Source: an uncultured Ruminococcus sp.
GTDB taxonomy: Bacteria > Bacillota > Clostridia > Oscillospirales > CAG-382
Assembly: GCA_902783535.1 (NCBI GenBank)
Contig: CACZRJ010000012.1
Coordinates: forward strand, 1-5,477
DNA: 5,477 nt
Direction: 5' to 3'
In this document: positions 1-3,879 of the stretch, piece by piece
Layout of the letters: each line of letters starts with the position of its first letter
Position numbering within the stretch: the stretch's first letter is position 1
Position numbers and translations under genes: made by a program
The notes under the pieces: model-generated
Told to the model about the DNA's origin: nothing
The model's input: only the letters and a program-made list of their open reading frames with translations
The model's database searches: none

Positions 1-48
1 AAACAGGTCCTGCAGATATGCGATATCGCGGTAATAATCAAGTTCCAT
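1..48 (-). CDS. Start of an unidentified gene, cut by the window edge
   Basis: Only the first 16 codons are inside the window (MELDYYRDIAYLQDLF), and the frame is open to the edge. The start is well supported even though the piece is short. An ATG at 48-46 has a GGAGA ribosome binding site at 62-58, nine bases upstream, and a perfect-consensus promoter lies a further 27 to 55 bases upstream. The visible residues are acidic and aromatic and show no signal peptide, so the product probably starts in the cytosol. The fragment is too short to assign a family. The gene sits downstream of an interrupted XRE regulator on the same strand, and its promoter shares a box with the regulator's promoter, so it may be a regulated partner; that link is inferred. 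Confidence 0.7.
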   Translation of the reverse strand, partial: MELDYYRDIAYLQDLF

Positions 49-57
49 TTTCGTCTA

Positions 58-62
58 TCTCC
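58..62 (-). promoter_or_regulatory. Ribosome binding site of the left-edge gene
   Basis: GGAGA on the minus strand, nine bases before the ATG at 48-46. It supports that start although only 16 codons of the gene can be seen. Confidence 0.65.
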
Positions 63-78
63 GATAAATATGATATCA

Positions 79-108
79 TGATGATCGAATTATAGTGGAA
101 GATCATCA
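79..108. promoter_or_regulatory. Candidate operator: 8-bp inverted repeat flanking the -10 box
   Basis: TGATGATC (79-86) and GATCATCA (101-108) are perfect inverted copies with 14 bases between them, so the arm centres are about two helical turns apart. The -10 box (89-94) sits inside, and a dimer bound here would block RNA polymerase. TGATGAT also occurs directly beside the -10 box of the XRE promoter (1420-1426), where the second arm is missing. The operator role is inferred from position and symmetry. Confidence 0.45.
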
Positions 109-117
109 ATTTGTCAA
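89..117 (-). promoter_or_regulatory. Perfect-consensus sigma-70/SigA promoter of the left-edge gene
   Basis: On the minus strand, TTGACA at 117-112 and TATAAT at 94-89 are separated by exactly 17 bases (111-95). Both hexamers match the housekeeping consensus perfectly. Transcription should begin near position 82, giving a leader of about 34 nt before the ATG at 48. The -10 box lies between the arms of an 8-bp inverted repeat, TGATGATC (79-86) and GATCATCA (101-108). A 10-bp palindrome, ATGATATCAT (70-79), covers the region just past the start point. A promoter this strong with dyads around its core is the usual arrangement for repression, but the repressor is not shown by the sequence. Confidence 0.85.
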
Positions 118-159
118 TGGTGTAAGCAATAATGATGAAACTTTTTTTCGAAATATCAA

Positions 160-247
160 ATTGTGAAGGGTGCGGTTTCAAAAAATATTGCATGAGATTC
201 GTTAAGAATCCCGAAAGCCAAACCAGCAAATCCGAACCCTTCACAAT
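160..247. repeat. 88-bp element with 19-bp terminal inverted repeats (MITE-like or structured RNA)
   Basis: The ends are ATTGTGAAGGGTGCGGTTT (160-178) and the inverted AATCCGAACCCTTCACAAT (229-247). They match at 17 of 19 positions, with the outer 12 perfect. A small inner dyad, GATTC (196-200) and GAATC (206-210), sits near the centre. No transposase lies inside and no clear target-site duplication flanks the ends. The layout fits a small non-autonomous palindromic element, or a transcribed hairpin downstream of the XRE gene. A GTG-initiated frame runs through it on the minus strand but has no ribosome binding site. Copies elsewhere in the genome would settle its nature. Confidence 0.55.
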
Positions 248-267
248 CGGCTTAGGGTTCGGATTTG
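227..267. repeat. 14-bp perfect inverted repeat sharing an arm with the 88-bp element
   Basis: CAAATCCGAACCCT (227-240) is a perfect inverted copy of AGGGTTCGGATTTG (254-267), with a 13-base loop. The left arm (229-240) is also part of the right terminal repeat of the 88-bp element, so in RNA the two stems would exclude each other. Read on the plus strand, the stem is followed by TGTTTTT, weakly terminator-like, but no plus-strand gene precedes it. On the minus strand it lies 34 nt after the XRE reading frame, with no T-run after it, so it is not a standard terminator for that gene. Confidence 0.6.
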
Positions 268-300
268 TGTTTTTGGTGCGAATATCGATAACGGACTTGA

Positions 301-1377
301 CTATGGTCTGCTGTGACTTGCTTTTAGCTTTGTCAATGCCATAAAATCATTTCTTTCGCGCAAATTGTCAAAATCCTTCCAGGATAAATATTCCTGGAAA
401 TCTTCTGTCAATGTGCTTGTTCCCGACCAATCAATTTCGTTGGCGTCAAAAACTAACTTATCAAACACCTTACAAGTATACGGTAGCAGCGTGGATTTTG
501 CTTTCGCGTATACGTTTTCAAAAGCTACCGCGTGGTTATATGATTTTCGTAGGCATTCAATCACCGCGTCGTTTTGACCGGATCTGGCATAACACTGTGC
601 TTGCCAAACATAATTGTGCATAAGCGCCTCATGGAACCATAAATAGTTGCCGTCGTCTATGAGTGTTTCTATTATTTGTTCCGCCTTTTAAATGGAACTC
701 AAGTTGAAACGCCCGAACTCCAAATCGGAAACTATATCATTCATTTCTTGCATGATCAATTTTTGCAGATGCCGTTCTTTTTCTTCTCCGGAAAGACACC
801 ACTTCAGAAGTTTATCAGATTTCGGATGCATTTTCGCGTATTGGACGGCCTCCTCTCGCCTTCCAACCTCTGGAAGAGTCATAACGATACCATACAACGC
901 ATCGTTTTTCCAAACCTCATCAGAGCAGTTTTCAATTATGGTTTGGTAATGATGAATTGCCCGTTCAAAATGGCTTCTTTGATCTTCCGAATTGCGTTTG
1001 CAATGGTGGATTGCATAGCTTGCTTCAGCATCGGCAAGCCAATCAAGATATTCATAATTCCCGGGAAACTCAGCGACAGCTTGTTTTGATATTTCATATC
1101 TGTCGATGATATCACCCGACTCATAAGTGCTCTGCCATTTTTCACGTAATTCCCGTTGCCTTGCGTCATCGGCACCTTCTGAAAGACCAAACAATTCATC
1201 TGCAGAAATCTTAAAAAATCTGGTGATCGGTGCAATCATCGACAGATCCGGGCTAGAAATTCCTGTTTCCCATTTGGAAACGGTTTGATAAGCTACTCCC
1301 AACAAGTCGCCTAACTGTTCTTGAGTGAGATCTGCATCTCTTCTCAACTGCTTTATTTTCTTTCCTATTTCGTTCAT
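301..1377 (-). pseudogene. XRE-family HTH regulator with TPR-like C-terminus, interrupted by an in-frame TAA
   Basis: The ATG at 1377 follows a GAGGTGA site at 1390-1384 with a six-base gap. Residues 4-61 are a typical XRE/HTH_3 DNA-binding domain, with the recognition region at about 18-39 (TQEQLGDLLGV then YQTVSKWETG). The rest is a run of amphipathic helices resembling the TPR part of peptide-sensing or stress-type XRE regulators. Codon 230 (690-688) is TAA. The same frame then stays open for 128 further codons to a TAG at 303-301, and the continuation again reads as helical repeat sequence (FHEALMHNYVWQAQCYARSG). Without the TAA the protein would be 358 residues. One substitution such as CAA or GAA to TAA explains this. 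The 229-residue product keeps its DNA-binding domain and may still bind DNA. Sequencing error or readthrough are alternatives. Confidence 0.82.
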
Positions 1378-1426
1378 TCGTAATCACCTCATTGTTTTTT
1401 GAAGGTTGAGTTCATCTTCTGATGAT

Positions 1427-1455
1427 ATTATAATGGAAGAATGAACGATATTCAA
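1427..1455 (-). promoter_or_regulatory. Promoter of the XRE regulator gene
   Basis: On the minus strand, TTGAAT (1455-1450) and TATAAT (1432-1427) are 17 bases apart. The expected start point is near 1420, giving a leader of about 43 nt before the ATG at 1377. The block from 1426 to 1440 repeats the sequence around the -10 box of the left-edge promoter (TCTTCCAYTATAAT on the minus strand, Y being C or T). A short dyad, TCATC-TTCT-GATGA (1412-1425), lies at the start point. This would suit autoregulation by the XRE protein, which is inferred. Confidence 0.8.
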
Positions 1456-1458
1456 TAA

Positions 1459-1569
1459 CGCGTTTTTAGAGAGAATTTCGCCTATCCGGCGAACAACATC
1501 AAAAGTGCGCACTTACTCACCACCGCAGGCGGTTATACCGTGCTGATAAAGAAAATCGAGTATCCATAA
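1459..1569 (+). pseudogene. Possible 3' remnant of a plus-strand gene
   Basis: An open plus-strand frame of 36 codons runs from just after a TAA at 1456 to a TAA at 1567-1569, without a start codon at its left end. The inferred peptide contains FAYPANNIKSAHLLTTAGGY and ends TVLIKKIEYP. It has mixed, protein-like composition and codon choice similar to the neighbouring core genes (GCC, CCG, GCG, AAC, ACC, CTG). It could be the tail of a gene whose 5' part was lost when the accessory DNA to the left arrived. Its last five codons lie in the left arm of the tRNA terminator stem. I do not recognise the family, and chance cannot be excluded at this length. Confidence 0.3.
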
Positions 1570-1594
1570 CTCAAGTCCGTTATGAATACTCGAT
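1546..1594 (-). terminator. Strong intrinsic terminator after tRNA-Pro
   Basis: Read on the minus strand, 1594-1579 pairs with 1570-1555 in a 16-bp stem containing a single G·U pair, with an eight-base loop. TTTTC and TTT follow at 1554-1547. The stem begins one base after the encoded CCA of the tRNA. The T-run exists only in the minus direction, so this ends the tRNA transcript and isolates the XRE gene from it. Confidence 0.88.
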
Positions 1595-1595
1595 A

Positions 1596-1671
1596 TGGTC
1601 GGAGTGGCCGGATTTGAACCGACGGCCTCTGCGTCCCAGGCGCAGCGCTCTGCCAACTGAGCCACACCCCG
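1596..1671 (-). tRNA. tRNA-Pro(UGG) with encoded CCA and C33
   Basis: A complete 76-nt cloverleaf is visible. The acceptor stem is CGGGGTG with CACTCCG (one G·U), and the D arm is GCTC/GAGC. The anticodon stem is CTGCG/CGCAG, the T arm is GTCGG-TTCAAAT-CCGGC, the discriminator is A and CCA is encoded at 1598-1596. The C1-G72 pair, A73 and anticodon TGG followed by G37 are proline identity features. The anticodon loop is CCTGGGA, so position 33, nearly always U, is C. The D loop is one base shorter than is common in tRNA-Pro. No clear promoter precedes it; TTGACC occurs upstream, but no good -10 box follows at the right distance. A broken tRNA-Pro lies about 150 nt upstream. Confidence 0.92.
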
Positions 1672-1750
1672 ATATTCGATTATTTCTTTCTCCAGTTAGG
1701 GTCAGATAAGTGGTCAAACCGTCTTTTCCAAAAACTGAAAAATTTCGTTT

Positions 1751-1792
1751 TCCTCGCTTTTTGTTCGTTTTTGTTCGTTTTTGTCGCTTTTT
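1751..1792. repeat. Four T-tracts in exact 10-bp phase (about four copies of a 10-bp unit)
   Basis: T5 runs begin at 1758, 1768, 1778 and 1788, each exactly 10 bases after the last. The unit is TTGTTCGTTT, perfect at 1761-1780 and degenerate on both sides. T-tracts in phase with the helical repeat are the classical cause of intrinsic DNA bending. The tract lies about 80-120 bp upstream of the tRNA gene, where on the minus strand it reads as A-tracts. It could act as a distant upstream activating or bending element, or simply be slippage-prone sequence. The rest of 1672-1819 shows no gene. Confidence 0.6.
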
Positions 1793-1819
1793 AGAAATGT
1801 GCTTCCAGAGCAGGTGCGT

Positions 1820-1860
1820 TGCTCCCAAACCATGCGCGCTACCAACTGCGCTACACCCCG
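1820..1860 (-). pseudogene. 5' half of a second tRNA-Pro(UGG) gene, 3' half missing
   Basis: The minus strand from 1860 has acceptor arm CGGGGTG, a TA linker, D arm GCGC-AGTTGGTA-GCGC and anticodon loop TTTGGGA with the normal U33 and anticodon TGG. Matching continues for about three bases past the loop (to about 1820) and then ends. The expected second strand of the anticodon stem is not completed (CATGG against GCAAC). No T arm and no CACCCCG acceptor strand follow before the T-tracts. It begins 28 bases after the lipoprotein stop codon, beside the dyad TTCACCCGTGAA (1861-1872). It is probably a decayed or recombined duplicate left at an insertion or deletion point. Confidence 0.72.
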
Positions 1861-1888
1861 TTCACCCGTGAATCGACCGCTGCAGCGT

Positions 1889-2386
1889 CTACCTCACGCG
1901 TTTTTTCATGTCTCGGAAGCTCTCCTCGCTTCCACTGTGGCAAATCAAAAAATATTGCACGTCGTCCGTGAACCAGCGCGACCATATCGTACCGTCCGGC
2001 GTCGTCTCCATCTCATACTCCGCTTCAGGGTCGAGACTGGAACCCAGCGGTGACCCGTCAACCCATATTCCCGAAATATCTTCCGTCGTTCTTCCGGCAC
2101 GATAAATATATTCCCTGCCTCCAAACCGGAAAGATACCTGTCCGATCTGCGCATCTTCGCCGAACTTTACGATATAGCACTCCGGAAACAGTGAACCCGA
2201 AGGCATCTTCAAGTCAACCTGAAGTTCCTCGTTGATCTCTTTCACGGAACTTCTGGACTCCATCGTCCTGACCAGACTGTTGTATCCGCCGAAAAAGTCC
2301 GATTCGCATCCGGCCAGAATGCTGAAAACAAACAGCACTGCCAGAATGCATGCGGTTTTCCGGACGATATGCACGTTCGTATTCAA
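1889..2386 (-). CDS. Small secreted lipoprotein of unknown function (TTG start)
   Basis: This encodes 165 residues. The N-terminus has a charged stretch ending R9-K10, a hydrophobic core and the lipobox L24-A25-G26-C27. Signal peptidase II should therefore cleave before C27 and leave a mature lipoprotein of about 139 residues on the outer face of the membrane. The mature part is acidic, rich in Gly, Ser and Glu, and has alternating polar and hydrophobic segments suggesting a small beta-rich domain. I do not recognise the family. The start is TTG at 2386-2384, chosen because GAGGTGG (2399-2393) lies six bases upstream and because the signal peptide begins directly after it. The gene begins 15 nt after the HAD phosphatase stop codon, so the two are probably translated from one message. 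Confidence 0.78.
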   Translation of the reverse strand: MNTNVHIVRKTACILAVLFVFSILAGCESDFFGGYNSLVRTMESRSSVKEINEELQVDLKMPSGSLFPECYIVKFGEDAQIGQVSFRFGGREYIYRAGRTTEDISGIWVDGSPLGSSLDPEAEYEMETTPDGTIWSRWFTDDVQYFLICHSGSEESFRDMKKRVR

Positions 2387-2392
2387 ACTGAC

Positions 2393-2399
2393 CCACCTC
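2393..2399 (-). promoter_or_regulatory. Ribosome binding site that fixes the TTG start of the lipoprotein
   Basis: GAGGTGG on the minus strand, six bases before TTG at 2386. The next in-frame alternative (GTG, codon 5) would be too far from this site and would remove part of the charged N-region of the signal peptide. Confidence 0.75.
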
Positions 2400-2401
2400 T
2401 T

Positions 2402-3067
2402 TCAGGAACAAGTTGAAATGATCAAGCCGGGAACAACGTCAAATCCGTCGCAGACGATCGCTCCGGTCCTGACCAGATCCTCCCGGCTCTGGTGTCCGAG
2501 CGGAACCAGAATGCATCTTTCGAGGCACCCGCAGGCGTCAGCGACTTCCGCATCGTGAACAGCGTCGCCGATGAACCAGATTCTTTCCGGATCATCGCAG
2601 CGCTCGCGGATATAACGCCTGGCGCGTTCTTCCTTTGAAAAAGCGTACCAGTCGTCTGCCGCGAGAATGTCGTCAAAGAAATCAAGGATCCCCGTGTTCC
2701 TCGCGCGAAACTCAATGCTGTCTCTGTGTGCGGATGACAGAATCACCTGTCTGACACGTCCTGAGCGCAGTTTTTCCAGAACTGTCCGGATCCCGGGCAT
2801 CAGGCATTCTTCCGGAAGATGGCTGCCGTAATATGTGCGGTAATGGAGCGAAATCTCCTCCATCGTCACCTCATTGAGATCAAACAGATGCTCGTAAAAC
2901 TTCGATATCGGCGTATCGACGTAGGAATAATACTGCTCGACCGTGATCGGAGGCCGTTCCTTCAGTTTCAGCAGTTCGTTGACTGCATCCAGAGAAACGG
3001 AAAGGTCGTCGCACAGCGTTCCGTTCCAGTCCCAGAAGACCGTCACGGGAGAATTAGCATCAGACAT
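2402..3067 (-). CDS. HAD-superfamily hydrolase, phosphoglycolate-phosphatase-like
   Basis: This encodes a cytosolic phosphatase of 221 residues, the usual size for HAD_2/Gph-like enzymes. Motif I is FWDWNGTL with nucleophile D13. The second acidic residue of the usual DxD is N15, a variant I know from a DWNGT subgroup of this family. A helical cap follows at about residues 22-85. Motif II is VILSSAH (S111/S112), motif III is K145, and motif IV is GDAVHD with D168 and D172 binding magnesium. The substrate cannot be told. The start at 3067 is preferred over an ATG at 3091 because GAGGAA (3079-3074) lies six bases before it. The earlier ATG has no such site and abuts a stem-loop. The lipoprotein gene follows after 15 nt. 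A weak TATATA at 3138-3133 might serve as a -10 box, but no good -35 accompanies it. Confidence 0.9.
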   Translation of the reverse strand: MSDANSPVTVFWDWNGTLCDDLSVSLDAVNELLKLKERPPITVEQYYSYVDTPISKFYEHLFDLNEVTMEEISLHYRTYYGSHLPEECLMPGIRTVLEKLRSGRVRQVILSSAHRDSIEFRARNTGILDFFDDILAADDWYAFSKEERARRYIRERCDDPERIWFIGDAVHDAEVADACGCLERCILVPLGHQSREDLVRTGAIVCDGFDVVPGLIISTCS

Positions 3068-3073
3068 GGGGCT

Positions 3074-3079
3074 TTCCTC
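3074..3079 (-). promoter_or_regulatory. Ribosome binding site that fixes the HAD gene start
   Basis: GAGGAA on the minus strand, six bases before the ATG at 3067-3065. It favours the 221-residue form over one eight residues longer. Confidence 0.75.
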
Positions 3080-3093
3080 GCGCTTTTTCATAA

Positions 3094-3127
3094 AGCCGGA
3101 ACACGTCCGAAATGGACGCGTCCGGCT
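3094..3127. terminator. Stem-loop between the 96-residue gene and the HAD gene
   Basis: AGCCGG plus ACACGTCC (3094-3099, 3101-3108) pairs with GGACGCGT plus CCGGCT (3114-3121, 3122-3127). This gives 14 bp with one bulged A and one G·U, and a five-base loop. On the minus strand only a short TTT follows, so it is at best a weak intrinsic terminator for the upstream gene. It may instead trim or attenuate the message, since it ends about 15 bases before the HAD ribosome binding site. Confidence 0.5.
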
Positions 3128-3148
3128 CTCGTTATATACCCGGGGTCC

Positions 3149-3439
3149 TCAGTTTTCGGTTTTCAGGGCGCGCCTCAGCCAGACATATCCAAGTTCGAAC
3201 GCGTCGAAAAGCGAATTCTTCTCCGCTTCCTTCCAGATCCGTTCCGACTGCGGCTTCTCGTCATCCGTGCTCTGGATCTGTATCCAGACCTTGGTTGCGA
3301 CGTCCATGTCGCCGACTTTCTTCGTTTCGGTGATATTCATATACAGGATGTATTCGTCATCCGGGTTCCCGTAAAACAGGAACGGTCCCTGACGGATCAG
3401 CGGTTTTCCGCGGTACGTCAGGACGACTTCCTTGTCCAT
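3149..3439 (-). CDS. Conserved-looking 96-residue protein of unknown function
   Basis: This encodes 96 residues with no signal peptide or membrane segment, so the product is cytosolic. The first half reads as beta-strands (VVLTYRGKPLIRQGPFLFYG, then YILYMNITETKKVGDMDVATKVWIQIQ). The C-terminus is helical (SLFDAFELGYVWLRRALKT). An aspartate-rich turn, GNPDDEY, lies between strands. I have an impression of similar short proteins in Clostridia but cannot name a domain. The ATG at 3439-3437 follows AGGT at 3450-3447, seven bases away. The gene lies 42 nt after ireB, on the same strand and with no promoter between, so it is probably co-transcribed with ireB. In many Bacillota this position is taken by ruvX and a DUF1292 gene, which this protein does not resemble. 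Confidence 0.83.
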   Translation of the reverse strand: MDKEVVLTYRGKPLIRQGPFLFYGNPDDEYILYMNITETKKVGDMDVATKVWIQIQSTDDEKPQSERIWKEAEKNSLFDAFELGYVWLRRALKTEN

Positions 3440-3481
3440 ATGCTTTACCTGACCTTTCTCTTTACGCAGGCTTTCCCGCGC

Positions 3482-3742
3482 TTACTTCGCGTCGCGGATG
3501 AAATCCTCGACCAGACAGCGGAGGAGTTCGTCGCGGTCCAGTTTGCTGATGATCGCCCGCGCGTTGTTGAAATTCGTGATGTAAGTCGGATCTTCCGACA
3601 CGATGTAGCCGACGATCTGGTTCGTCGGATTGTACCCTTTTTCCACGAGGGAGTTGTAGACGCCGCGCAAGACGATGCGGATCTCCTCCCTGCGGGTATC
3701 TTTCACGGAAAACGTCAGTGTTTTTCTTGCATCTTGTGGCAT
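3482..3742 (-). CDS. ireB: IreB family regulatory phosphoprotein (UPF0297)
   Basis: This encodes 86 residues, matching the small UPF0297/IreB family. Diagnostic segments are GVYNSLVEKGYNPTNQIVGY, then SEDPTYI and NNARAIISKLDRDELL. In Enterococcus, IreB is phosphorylated on N-terminal threonines by the PASTA kinase IreK and influences cell-envelope stress and cephalosporin resistance. Here T8 and T10 in the N-terminal KTLTF segment are the likely equivalents, which is inferred. The start at 3742 is chosen because AAGGGG (3755-3750) lies seven bases before it and because family members begin close to this threonine motif. A longer frame from 3814 would add a basic tail unlike the family. The gene has its own promoter at 3830-3858 and a leader of about 80 nt with a G+C-rich potential stem (3779-3800). 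No kinase gene is in the window. Confidence 0.93.
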   Translation of the reverse strand: MPQDARKTLTFSVKDTRREEIRIVLRGVYNSLVEKGYNPTNQIVGYIVSEDPTYITNFNNARAIISKLDRDELLRCLVEDFIRDAK

Positions 3743-3829
3743 GATACGACCCCTTTCTGTTCGATCGTAACGGCGACGCCGCGCGGGAACTGCGCCGCGG
3801 TCCGAAATCTTCATCTTTCAGCGAAACAT

Positions 3830-3858
3830 ATTATACATTTTTTCCCGCGCTTTTGCAA
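3830..3858 (-). promoter_or_regulatory. Promoter of ireB
   Basis: On the minus strand, TTGCAA (3858-3853) and TATAAT (3835-3830) are 17 bases apart. The -10 box is perfect and the -35 box matches at four of six positions. Transcription should begin near 3823, about 80 nt before the ireB ATG. It lies in the short gap after pheT, so ireB can be transcribed independently. No convincing terminator for pheT is visible in this gap, so readthrough from pheT is also possible. Confidence 0.8.
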
Positions 3859-3879
3859 GACCTTTTTTCTTTCCGGGCG

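Noticed and set aside
38..244. A 68-codon minus-strand frame with a hydrophobic start, considered as a signalling-peptide gene for the XRE regulator
   Set aside because: It begins with GTG without a ribosome binding site, runs through both inverted repeats and the consensus promoter, and overlaps the start of the left-edge gene in another frame.
301..621. The 106-codon downstream piece as a separate gene starting at 621
   Set aside because: It is in the same frame as the XRE gene, separated by one TAA and 22 sense codons that also read as protein. The ATG at 621 has no good ribosome binding site.
1479..1514. Small dyads TTCGCC-TATCC-GGCGAA (1479-1495) and AAGTGCGCACTT (1503-1514) as regulatory sites
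   Set aside because: They lie upstream of the XRE -35 box but match no motif I know and are not repeated in the window. One lies in the middle of the possible gene remnant.
1580..1828. An 82-codon minus-strand frame crossing the tRNA
   Set aside because: It translates the tRNA-Pro gene and the phased T-tract repeat. Its basic composition comes from those elements.
3743..3829. The 80-nt ireB leader as a riboswitch
   Set aside because: It has a short G+C-rich potential stem but no recognisable riboswitch core and no terminator or anti-terminator pair.
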